A DNA stretch of 64,000 bases, taken from contig CAZQXD010000003.1 in NCBI GenBank assembly GCA_964597315.1, forward strand, positions 57,993-121,992, in the 5' to 3' direction. The notes under the pieces are model-generated. The model saw only the letters and a program-made list of their open reading frames with translations. It did not search any database and had not been told where the DNA came from. Shown piece after piece: positions 55,623 through 64,000 of the stretch. How positions within the stretch are numbered: the first letter of the stretch is position 1; every line of letters begins with the position of its first letter. Origin of the DNA: CAZQXD01 sp964597315 (GTDB lineage: Bacteria > Pseudomonadota > Gammaproteobacteria > Competibacterales > Competibacteraceae). Position numbers and translations under genes: made by a program.

Positions 55623-55686
55623 AAAACACCTCCGAATAGGCGGCAGGGGAAGGGCGCGGAGTCAATACACTCCGCGCCCGGGAGGC

Positions 55687-56916
55687 TTACTTAAAGATGC
55701 GTTGGCGGGTCTTTTCTAGGCGCTTCAGGATCCGATCCAAGCGCTCGGGCTTGATCATGAATTCCTGAAAGCCCTCCATGCCGGCCTTGGCCATCTCCGG
55801 GTTGGTGTCACGGTCATAGAACTGGGCCATAGCGTGGGCCTCGTTGAGCATGGCGAAGCCCTGTTGCAAGAACCGGTCGTCCCCCACCTCGGCGTGGCGG
55901 TTGGTGGGCAACTGGCCCAGGAGCTTGTTGACTTCGGTCTGAATCTCGGGCCGGGCCACGAAAGCCAGAAACTTGCGGGCATCCTCTTTGTTTTGGGCCG
56001 CCGAGGGGATATGCACCGTGTCGGTGGGGGCGTCCTCGGACAGGGGCACCTCCGGGTTGATCACCGGGAACTGGAAGAATCCCATGTTCTCTTTGATGTC
56101 ATCGGTGAAGAACGGAACGATAAAGTTGCCGATCAGGTACATGGCCGCCTTACCCTGCATCAGGAAGGGCTGGGCCTCCTGCCAGGAATAGGTGGCGTGG
56201 TTTTCAATGAAGAAATCCGCGTCGATGAGCTGCTTCCAGTGATCGAATACTGCACGCACCCGGTCGTCGGTATAGGGCACTTTGCCGGCCATCAGTTCAT
56301 TGTGAAAATCGATGCCGTTGATCCGCAGGTTCAGGTAATCGAACCAACCGGCCGTGGTCCACAGAAACTTGGTGCCGATGGTCACTGGGGTGATGCCGTT
56401 GTCGTTGAGGGTCTTGCCGGCGGCCAGGAACTCATCCCAGGTCTTGGGAGGCTGGATGCCGTGTTGCTCGAACAAGTCCTTGCGGTAGTACACCCCCCAT
56501 TGGTAGTAGGTGTAGGGCACACCGTATTGCTTGCCGTCCACGGTCATGGCCCCGGCGCTGGAAGCCATGTCCTCCATGAGATTATGCTCCGTCCACAGAT
56601 CGCTGACGTCTTCCAAGAGATTCCGGTCCACGAAGGCTTTCATCCGCTCGCCGGCGTACCAGGTGACCACATCGGGCGGGGCGGAGGTCAGGAAATTGCG
56701 GATGGAGTTCTTGTAGCCTTCGTGGTCGAAGACATTGAACTTGACCTCCACGTCCGGGTTTTCCGCCTTGAACTTCTCGATCATCAGCTCGAACGCCTGC
56801 TTGGGCGCCGGGTCCGAGGTGTCGGCGTTGATCACCAGGGTGCCGGCGCTGGCGCCTAGGGAGGCTATCAATAAAGCCGCCGAGGCCGCCGTGGTCAGTG
56901 AATGGCGCAAGGTCAT
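55687..56916 (-). CDS. Sugar ABC transporter solute-binding protein, copy 1
   Basis: A 409-residue family 1 binding protein with a signal peptide (about residues 1-24, ending LGASA). The mature start is GTLVINADTSDPAPKQAFELM. It is a paralogue of the next gene, sharing the opening and many later segments such as GVYYRKDLFEQHGI and WTTAGWFDYLNLR. Galactosides are the likely ligands because the operon encodes an alpha-galactosidase. Confidence 0.9.
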   Translation of the reverse strand: MTLRHSLTTAASAALLIASLGASAGTLVINADTSDPAPKQAFELMIEKFKAENPDVEVKFNVFDHEGYKNSIRNFLTSAPPDVVTWYAGERMKAFVDRNLLEDVSDLWTEHNLMEDMASSAGAMTVDGKQYGVPYTYYQWGVYYRKDLFEQHGIQPPKTWDEFLAAGKTLNDNGITPVTIGTKFLWTTAGWFDYLNLRINGIDFHNELMAGKVPYTDDRVRAVFDHWKQLIDADFFIENHATYSWQEAQPFLMQGKAAMYLIGNFIVPFFTDDIKENMGFFQFPVINPEVPLSEDAPTDTVHIPSAAQNKEDARKFLAFVARPEIQTEVNKLLGQLPTNRHAEVGDDRFLQQGFAMLNEAHAMAQFYDRDTNPEMAKAGMEGFQEFMIKPERLDRILKRLEKTRQRIFK

Positions 56917-56966
56917 GGTTTACTCCTCCAATATCTTTATGAGTGGTTGACTAACCGAAGTAGGGG

Positions 56967-58226
56967 CTACTGCTTGCTTTGGGGTTGACGAATGTCATAG
57001 ATGCGTCTGCGCTCGGTCTCCAGACGATCCAAGATAAAGTCTAGACGCTCGGGTTCCTGCATGAATTTCTGGAATCCCAACATCCCGACCTGGGCCATCT
57101 CGGGGGTAGCGTCACGGTCGTAGAACTGGGCAAGGCCCTCGGCCCGGTTCAAGAGTTCCCGGCCCATTTCGAGAAAGGGATCGTCAGGAATCTCGGCGAA
57201 TTGGTTGGCGGGAAGCTGGCGTAGGGTTTGATTCATCTTGGCCTGGTTCTCGGGGCGGGCGATAAAGGCCAGGAACTTACGGGCGTCTTGCTTGTTTTTG
57301 GCCCCCGTGGGGATATGCACGGTGTCGATAGGCGCGTCTTCATAGAGGGGAACGGCTGGATCGATCACGGGAAACGGGAAAAAACCCATCCTGTCAGCGA
57401 TGCCGGCGTCTTCCAGCAGAGGCAGCACAAAGTTGCCTATGAGGGTCATGGCGACCTTGCCCTCCACCAAGAACGCTACGGCCTCCTGCCACGTCAGGTC
57501 GGCGTGACCGTTGATGAAATACCCGTTGTCGAGCAAAGCGCGCCAATGCTCCAGGGCCGCACGCACCCGTTCATCGGTATACGGCACCTGACCGGCCATC
57601 AGTTCCTCATGGAAATCCAGGCCGTTGGTGCGCAGGTTCAGATAATCAAACCAGCCGGCGGCGGGCCATAAGGGCTTGGTGCCGATGGTGAACGGCACGA
57701 CGCCGTTTTCCTTGAGTGTCTTGCAGGCGGCCAGGAAGTCGTCCCAGCTTTCAGGGACGCTTAGGCCATGCTGTTCGAAAAGGTCCTTCCGATAGTAGAT
57801 GCCCCATTGATAGTACGTATAAGGCATACCGTATTGCTTGCCCTCGACGGTCATCGCCCCTTTGCTCGCCGCCATGGCGTTGTGCAGATCGTGTTCTTCC
57901 CAGAGCCCGCTCACGTCTTCAAACAGACCCCGATCAACAAAAAACCGCATGCGATTGCCCGCATACCAGGACACCACGTCCGGCGGATCGAAGAGCAAAA
58001 ACTGCCGGATCGCCGGTTTAAAGGCTTCGTGGTCGTAGATATTGAGTGTGACTTCGACATCGGCGTTTTCGGCTTCGAAGTCCTTGACGAGTTGCTGTAG
58101 GGCCGCCTTTGGAGCCGGATCGGAGGTATCGGCGTTGATCACCAAGTTACCGGCGGTGGCCGTAAGGGAAGCAACCAGCAGCATCGCTGGTATCGCCGTA
58201 ACTCGTGGAGAAGACAATCGAATCAT
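56967..58226 (-). CDS. Sugar ABC transporter solute-binding protein, copy 2
   Basis: A 419-residue paralogue of the preceding binding protein, first gene of the operon. Signal peptide about residues 1-27 (ending VASLTATA), then GNLVINADTSDPAPKAALQQL. The ATG at MIRLSSPRVTAIPAML was chosen; an upstream start at 58262 would add 12 residues. It lies about 200 bases downstream of a promoter with paired operators. Two binding proteins for one permease pair suggest a recent duplication or separate ligand ranges. Confidence 0.9.
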   Translation of the reverse strand: MIRLSSPRVTAIPAMLLVASLTATAGNLVINADTSDPAPKAALQQLVKDFEAENADVEVTLNIYDHEAFKPAIRQFLLFDPPDVVSWYAGNRMRFFVDRGLFEDVSGLWEEHDLHNAMAASKGAMTVEGKQYGMPYTYYQWGIYYRKDLFEQHGLSVPESWDDFLAACKTLKENGVVPFTIGTKPLWPAAGWFDYLNLRTNGLDFHEELMAGQVPYTDERVRAALEHWRALLDNGYFINGHADLTWQEAVAFLVEGKVAMTLIGNFVLPLLEDAGIADRMGFFPFPVIDPAVPLYEDAPIDTVHIPTGAKNKQDARKFLAFIARPENQAKMNQTLRQLPANQFAEIPDDPFLEMGRELLNRAEGLAQFYDRDATPEMAQVGMLGFQKFMQEPERLDFILDRLETERRRIYDIRQPQSKQ

Positions 58227-58700
58227 GGCTGTTGCACTCAAGGTTGGTGTGAGAGTCGGCAAAGAGTTTCGTAACCGCGCTTTATTGCAGTTTTAGTGCG
58301 CTCTGGAATGTCATTGAGCCTGCCCGGCGGGCGTGGGCGTTCGACAACATTGTTGTGTCCCCGTAGTAGGAGCCACGCTGCAAATGGCTTGTCTGACCCG
58401 GCTGGGGTTCTAGCCTTAATAATTAGCAGCTAACAGGTGTTAGTAACAAATAGACCACGAGCTAGCACGTGTCAAGCCATTTATAAATTCAGTGAATGTC
58501 TTCTTTTGAAGATATGATCGGCGCTGGCGCACGGGCCGGGTGAGGGAAGAAAGGGGCGTGTTCTGGATGGGGTGATTCGTGACGGTTACCTACCGGCCCA
58601 TCCCTTTCAAACTGGCATCGGCGAAGACCCGAGAGCGTTGTGGCTGGAGCTACGCCTGCGAGGCCTGGCAAATTTGGAGCAACGAAATTTGACCCTGGGT
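58227..58700. other. Intergenic region with the galactoside operon promoter
   Basis: About 470 bases between the first binding-protein gene and the end of the LacI gene. It contains the promoter and paired operators described separately. The rest of the leader shows no recognised element. Confidence 0.6.
58429..58475 (-). promoter_or_regulatory. Promoter with paired operators for the galactoside operon
   Basis: On the minus strand: -35 TTGACA (58475-58470), a 17-base spacer, and -10 TATTTG (58452-58447). A palindrome-like operator TAACACCTGTTA lies just downstream (58442-58431), and a degenerate copy TGACACGTGCTA overlaps the -35 (58474-58463). The operator centres are 32 bases apart. The same arrangement occurs at galE, which marks both as sites for the adjacent LacI-family repressor. 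Confidence 0.72.
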
Positions 58701-59723
58701 TCAGCGCCGCGCCCCACAAGAGCCACGCACGATCAACTCGGTATCGACCGTCACTTGCCGTTCGAGCGGCTCCTCATCGTGCAAGAGTTTGATCAGCATC
58801 TGGGCCGCGATCTCTCCTTGATGGACAGCCGGATTGCGGATCGTGGTCAACGGCGGGCGCGTGTAAGGGGCAAACGGCAGATCATCAAAACCGATGATCG
58901 CCATATCATTGGGAATCCTAAGCCCAGCGTCGTGGATCGCCGCCATGGCGCCCAAGGCGATGGTGTCGTTCCCGGCGAGTACCGCCGTGGGCCGCTGGCG
59001 AAGCAAGTCGGTCATGGCGCTGTAGCCGCTTTCAGCACTGAAGGCGCCATTCGCGATCAACGCGGCATCGGGTGCGATCCCGGCATGGACCAGGGCTTTC
59101 CCATAGGCGCCGAGGCGGGCGTCGGTCGCCACGGAACCTGCGGGCGAGAAGGTGATATGGGCGATTCGCCTGTGTCCCAGGGCCACCAGATGAGCGATGG
59201 CCTGCTGGATCGCCGCGCGCGTCGAGAAGTTGACCGAGTACTCTTGGGGATGGCGCAGAGAGCCTAGAAGCACCAGGGGAAAATGACTGTCGATAAGGGC
59301 GTAGAGTTGGGAAGCGTCGGTCTGGGGGTTGAGAACGATCAAGCCATCTATCCGCCGCCCTTGAACGAGTTCGAGATAGGCGTTGGGGTCCTCAGTGGCG
59401 TGGACAGCCTCAAGCAGAACCCGGTAACGCTGCCGCTGGACCGCCCGGCTGATTCCATAGAGTAGTTGGGGTACGAAGCCATCCACCTTCAAGATGTCAG
59501 GATCGGATACCATGAGGCCAATGGTGTCAGTGCTGCCTCGCACCAGCATCCGGGCCGCCGAGTTTGGCGTGTACCGAAGCTCAAGAGCAGCCTTAAGCAC
59601 CCTCGCGCGCGTTTCATCACTGATGGTTACCGCCGTGGATTGATTGAGTACCATGGACACCGTGGCCCGAGATACCCCCGCCCGTTTAGCAACATCGAAG
59701 CTCGTTACTTTTTGTTTTGCCAT
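58701..59723 (-). CDS. LacI family transcriptional regulator
   Basis: A 340-residue regulator with the N-terminal helix-turn-helix SFDVAKRAGVSRATVSMVLNQ, the hinge RYTPNSAARML and a periplasmic-binding-protein-like sugar domain ending in the usual IGFDDLPFAPYTRPPLTTI. It lies between the two galactoside operons, divergent from galE. It should repress both through the matching operators, with galactose or a galactoside as inducer. The ATG at MAKQKVTSF was chosen; a frame to 59762 would add 13 residues. Confidence 0.92.
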   Translation of the reverse strand: MAKQKVTSFDVAKRAGVSRATVSMVLNQSTAVTISDETRARVLKAALELRYTPNSAARMLVRGSTDTIGLMVSDPDILKVDGFVPQLLYGISRAVQRQRYRVLLEAVHATEDPNAYLELVQGRRIDGLIVLNPQTDASQLYALIDSHFPLVLLGSLRHPQEYSVNFSTRAAIQQAIAHLVALGHRRIAHITFSPAGSVATDARLGAYGKALVHAGIAPDAALIANGAFSAESGYSAMTDLLRQRPTAVLAGNDTIALGAMAAIHDAGLRIPNDMAIIGFDDLPFAPYTRPPLTTIRNPAVHQGEIAAQMLIKLLHDEEPLERQVTVDTELIVRGSCGARR

Positions 59724-59804
59724 GTGCGTCTCACAGTATCTCCGCCAATGCCCTAGGGCCAAGTTCGCCTGTCCATGGAGATGGCCTCAATATAATAGTT
59801 GAAT

Positions 59805-59851
59805 TTGACACGTGCCAGTCTATGGTATATCCGTTACTAACACCTGTTAGT
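59805..59851 (+). promoter_or_regulatory. Promoter with paired operators for the gal operon
   Basis: -35 TTGACA (59805-59810), a 17-base spacer, -10 TATCCG (59828-59833, weak). The operator ACTAACACCTGTTAGT (59836-59851, seven-base arms) covers the expected start site, and a degenerate operator TGACACGTGCCA (59806-59817) overlaps the -35. Centres are 32 bases apart, as at the galactoside operon. It also faces the LacI gene, so autoregulation is possible. Confidence 0.72.
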
Positions 59852-59940
59852 TATACACTATAAATATCCTACCGGCTGTGCGCTTTCCGACTTGCCTTGG
59901 ATAAGACGCTTGATTAACTTCAGTAGTGAGGAACAGCATC

Positions 59941-60915
<975 letters not shown>

Positions 60916-60939
60916 TCCAACCAGCCGGAGCAGGCAGCC

Positions 60940-61986
60940 ATGTCCGAGTTCAACCTATCAGACCATCCCCACCGCCGCTACAATCAACTCAACGGGGAGT
61001 GGGTCCTGGTTTCCCCACACCGCACCCAGCGTCCCTGGCAAGGCCAGGTGGAAAAAACCTCCGGGGAGAGCCGACCGGCCTACGACCCCAAATGCTACCT
61101 CTGTCCCGGTAACGACCGCGCCGGCGGCGTGAAGAACCCGGACTACACCGATACTTTCGTGTTCCAGAACGATTTCAGCGCCCTGTTGCCCGATACCCCG
61201 GACGGCCAGCTCAAGGAAAACGGGTTACTTTTGGCCGAAAGCGATAGAGGCTTGTGTCGGGTGATCTGCTTCTCGCCCCGCCACGACCTTACCCTCCCCG
61301 AGATGGAAACGAGCGCGATTCGCCGGGTGGTCGATTTATGGACCCAGCAGTACCAGGAGCTGGGCGCCATCGACTTTATCAACTACGTCCAAATCTTCGA
61401 GAACAAGGGCGCGGTCATGGGCTGTAGCAATCCCCACCCCCATGGCCAGATCTGGGCCCAGCGCATCATCCCCAACGAACCGGCCAAGGAATTGGCCAAT
61501 ATGAAGCAGCACCTGGAGCGCACCGGTTCGACCCTGCTCGGCGATTATCTCAAGCTGGAATTGGAACTGAACCAGCGGATCGTCTGCGATAACGCGCATT
61601 TCGTCGCTCTGGTGCCGTTCTGGGCGGTCTGGCCGTTCGAGACCCTGGTCCTGTGCCGCCGTCGGGTTGCCAGTTTGAGCGAACTGAACGCATCCGAAAA
61701 AGACGCCCTGGCCGATATTCTCAAACGCCTGACCACCCGCTACGACAATCTTTTCCTGACCTCCTTCCCCTACTCGGCCGGGCTGCACCAGGCGCCCACC
61801 GACGGCCAGCCCCACCCGGAGTGGGATTTCCACATGCACTTCTATCCGCCGCTGCTGCGCTCGGCGGAGGTCAAGAAATTCATGGTGGGCTACGAGATGC
61901 TGGCCAACCCCCAGCGCGACATCACCCCGGAGTCCAGCGCCGCGCAACTGCGGGCGCTGTCGGACGTCCATTTCAAGCACCAGTGA
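60940..61986 (+). CDS. galT: Galactose-1-phosphate uridylyltransferase
   Basis: A 348-residue HIT-superfamily enzyme exchanging UDP-glucose and galactose 1-phosphate. The zinc-binding CYLCPGN and the active-site NPHPHGQIW with its uridylylated histidine are intact, as is FHMHFYPPLLRS near the end. It follows galE by 24 bases and precedes galK by 25. Confidence 0.96.
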   Translation: MSEFNLSDHPHRRYNQLNGEWVLVSPHRTQRPWQGQVEKTSGESRPAYDPKCYLCPGNDRAGGVKNPDYTDTFVFQNDFSALLPDTPDGQLKENGLLLAESDRGLCRVICFSPRHDLTLPEMETSAIRRVVDLWTQQYQELGAIDFINYVQIFENKGAVMGCSNPHPHGQIWAQRIIPNEPAKELANMKQHLERTGSTLLGDYLKLELELNQRIVCDNAHFVALVPFWAVWPFETLVLCRRRVASLSELNASEKDALADILKRLTTRYDNLFLTSFPYSAGLHQAPTDGQPHPEWDFHMHFYPPLLRSAEVKKFMVGYEMLANPQRDITPESSAAQLRALSDVHFKHQ

Positions 61987-62011
61987 CCGGGATGAGGAGG
62001 GTAATCCACTC

Positions 62012-63205
62012 ATGAGTACATTATCTCAGGCCGACCTAGTTGCTACCCTGGGCCAGCACTTTCAGGAGCGCTTCGGGGACACCGACGGCATGAGCCTGTC
62101 CCTGGCTCCGGGCCGGGTCAACCTGCTCGGCGACCATACCGACTATAACGACGGCTTCGTTCTACCCATGACCGTGGACCGGGCCGTTTACTGGGCGCTG
62201 CGCCGGCGCAATGACACCACGGTGCGGCTGTATTCCATCAACTTCGACGACGCCATCCAGTATGAACTGGCCCAGCGACCGGAGGCGCCAGAAGGCTCGT
62301 GGTCCAGTTACGTCAGCGGCGTGATCGAGGAACTCAGGCAACAGGGCTTGCTTGAGACCGGCTTCGAGGGGGTGGTATATGGGGATGTGCCCCTAGGCGG
62401 CGGCTTAAGTTCCTCGGCCGCCCTGGAAGTGGCCACGACAGTGGCCCTGGAGCAGGTTTTCGGATTTCCACTGGACCCTGTGGAAGCGATCAAGCTGTGC
62501 CAGCGCGTGGAACATGTCTACGCCGGTGTACAGTGCGGCATCATGGACCAATTCGCCTCCCGGATCGGCCGCCAGGATAATGCCCTGCTCCTTGACTGCC
62601 GCACGCTTCACTACGAAAACATTCCCCTGTCCCTCGATGATATCCGGGTGGTCATCGTCAACAGCGAGGTCAAAAGAGCCCTCGCCGGTTCCAAGTACAA
62701 CGAGCGCCGCGACGAGTGCCAGCAAGGCGTGGCGCATTTTCAGCAATACGATTCCACGATTAGCGCACTGCGGGACCTTACCCTGGAATTGCTTGACCAA
62801 TACGCAGGGGAACTGCCCCATAACGTTCACAAGCGCTGTCGGCATGTGGTGATGGAGAATCAACGGGTGCTGGACGCCGCCGCGCTGCTGCACAACGGCC
62901 AGCTCGACGACTTCGGCCAGCTGATGAACGAATCCCACGCCAGCCTGCGCGACCTCTACGAGGTGAGTTGTCGCGAATTGGACGTGCTAGTGGAGATCGG
63001 CCAGGGCACCGAGGGTGTGCTAGGTGCGCGGATGACCGGCGCCGGCTTCGGTGGTTGCACGGTACATCTGGTCCAGAAAGACGCCGTAGCCGCCCTGGAG
63101 AAACGAATTCAACAAGAGTATCCCCAACGCTGCGGTCTAGAACCCTCCCTCTTTGTGGTGGGGAAAAATGTCGAAGCGGGGCCGATCCAAGGCTCGGGCA
63201 ACTAA
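62012..63205 (+). CDS. galK: Galactokinase
   Basis: A 397-residue GHMP kinase. Motif 1 is APGRVNLLGDHTDYNDGFVLP with the galactokinase signature, motif 2 GDVPLGGGLSSSAALE the ATP loop, and motif 3 TGAGFGGCTVHLV. It phosphorylates galactose released by the alpha-galactosidase or imported directly. The gal operon uptake route and the melibiose-type operon share the same operators. Confidence 0.96.
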   Translation: MSTLSQADLVATLGQHFQERFGDTDGMSLSLAPGRVNLLGDHTDYNDGFVLPMTVDRAVYWALRRRNDTTVRLYSINFDDAIQYELAQRPEAPEGSWSSYVSGVIEELRQQGLLETGFEGVVYGDVPLGGGLSSSAALEVATTVALEQVFGFPLDPVEAIKLCQRVEHVYAGVQCGIMDQFASRIGRQDNALLLDCRTLHYENIPLSLDDIRVVIVNSEVKRALAGSKYNERRDECQQGVAHFQQYDSTISALRDLTLELLDQYAGELPHNVHKRCRHVVMENQRVLDAAALLHNGQLDDFGQLMNESHASLRDLYEVSCRELDVLVEIGQGTEGVLGARMTGAGFGGCTVHLVQKDAVAALEKRIQQEYPQRCGLEPSLFVVGKNVEAGPIQGSGN

Positions 63206-63217
63206 GAACGTCACCCC

Positions 63218-63994
63218 ATGGCTAGCAGCAACACCATCGTCAGGGCAGTGATTCCCGCTGCCGGGCAAGGCACCCGTTTGCACCCGCTGACCTGCGCCGT
63301 GCCCAAGGAACTGCTGCCGGTCGGTGACGCGCCCATGATCCATTATGCGGTCTGCGAAGCCATGGCGGCCGGGGTCAGGGACATCTATATCGTTATCAAC
63401 CGACGCCATAAGCAGGCTCTGGAAAACTTCTATCTGCGCTCCGATTGGCGCGATGGAGAATGGTCCAGCCTGCCCGGCTACTGCCCGGAGTTGGCGGATC
63501 AGTGCAATCTAGTGTTTCTGGACCAGCCGGAGCCTTTGGGTATCGTCGATGCCATGGACAAGGCCAGAAGCTACTTGGCGGAGGAACCGTTCTTCTTGCT
63601 GATGCCCGATGACGTTTTCTCCGGCCAGACATCCACATGCATACAACTTCGTGACGCTTTCGGGCGTCACCCCCGTAACATCCTGGGCCTGACGCAGATC
63701 ACCCGGCAGACGGCCCAGACCTTTAGCGATAGTGGCGGCGTGGAACTCACACCCTTGGAGGACAAGGTATTTCTCGTCACGGGACTACGGGACAAGTCCC
63801 AGGCCACCCTGGAACTGGGAATCACTGATCAGACCTTACGGATCTGCGGGCGCTATATTCTGACCCCGGAGTTTTTCCACGAAGCTGGAGGCATCTCACC
63901 CCAGGAATTGGCTCGGAAGGACGAGATTCCGGTCCTGAGACGGCTGCTGACCTGGTGCGCGGCAAGCCCCGCCGTTCAGGGCGGGGAAGGATAG
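63218..63994 (+). CDS. UTP-glucose-1-phosphate uridylyltransferase-like protein
   Basis: A 258-residue nucleotidyltransferase with the GalU amino terminus: VIPAAGQGTRLHPLTCAVPKELLPVGDAPMIHY. Later segments, QPEPLGIVDAM and GRYILTPEFF, also match. The expected GEIQLTDAL region and the last 30 or so residues of GalU (about 290) are missing or altered, the end reading ARKDEIPVLRRLLTWC. It follows galK by 12 bases, so it would regenerate UDP-glucose for galT. The short end could be natural or a frameshift near the window border. Confidence 0.78.
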   Translation: MASSNTIVRAVIPAAGQGTRLHPLTCAVPKELLPVGDAPMIHYAVCEAMAAGVRDIYIVINRRHKQALENFYLRSDWRDGEWSSLPGYCPELADQCNLVFLDQPEPLGIVDAMDKARSYLAEEPFFLLMPDDVFSGQTSTCIQLRDAFGRHPRNILGLTQITRQTAQTFSDSGGVELTPLEDKVFLVTGLRDKSQATLELGITDQTLRICGRYILTPEFFHEAGGISPQELARKDEIPVLRRLLTWCAASPAVQGGEG

Positions 63995-64000
63995 CGCGCG

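Overview
The window is a GC-rich, tightly packed gammaproteobacterial chromosome segment. The neighbourhoods lpxK-exbD-exbB-comEC, lolC/lolD, rpsA-ihfB-lapA-lapB-pyrF, gyrA-pheA-hisC-tyrA-aroA-cmk, prs-rplY-pth-ychF and hemA-prfA-prmC are typical of that class. A PEP-CTERM/exosortase-associated acyltransferase, taurine dissimilation genes and the general style would fit a Chromatiales-like environmental or host-associated bacterium. I cannot name a genus from sequence alone.

Layout. 1-6.3 kb: envelope and DNA-uptake genes (lpxK fragment, exbD, exbB, comEC, a DUF2062 gene, lolD, and a lolC/E-type gene broken by a frameshift). 6.3-19 kb: comEA-like gene, pyrF, lapB, lapA, ihfB, rpsA, cmk and a chain of overlapping aromatic amino acid genes (aroA, tyrA, hisC, pheA), then gyrA. 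19-26 kb: a tRNA with an elongator tRNA-Met body but a CAG anticodon, ychF, pth, rplY, prs, tRNA-Gln, ispE, lolB and a TPR protein. 26-33.8 kb: hemA-prfA-prmC, a small unknown gene, adk, ppa, moaC, rnd and the acyltransferase.

34.5-49 kb is accessory. A rightward taurine arm (tauX, tauY, TRAP genes tauKLM, a UspA gene) and a leftward arm (xsc, pta, tauZ-type exporter) face each other. Between them lies a TPP-riboswitch operon, thiC-thiO-thiS-thiG. Together they predict taurine uptake, oxidation to sulfoacetaldehyde, ThDP-dependent cleavage by Xsc to acetyl phosphate and sulfite, conversion to acetyl-CoA by Pta, and export of the sulfur oxyanion. The island is bracketed by two diverged 76-bp inverted repeats.

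49-50.5 kb: a Fic protein gene with unusual repeats at its 3' end and an IS3-family transposase remnant. 50.5-64 kb: a galactoside utilisation region, with two tandem solute-binding proteins, two permeases, a GH36 alpha-galactosidase and an ABC ATPase leftward, a LacI-family regulator, and the Leloir operon galE-galT-galK plus a galU-like gene rightward. The two sugar operons carry matching promoters with paired operators at the same 32-bp spacing, which suggests one local regulon.

Most notable: the CAG anticodon in a Met-type tRNA, the nested taurine/thiamine island with its flanking repeats, the twin dual-operator promoters, and the replaced segment in lolC.
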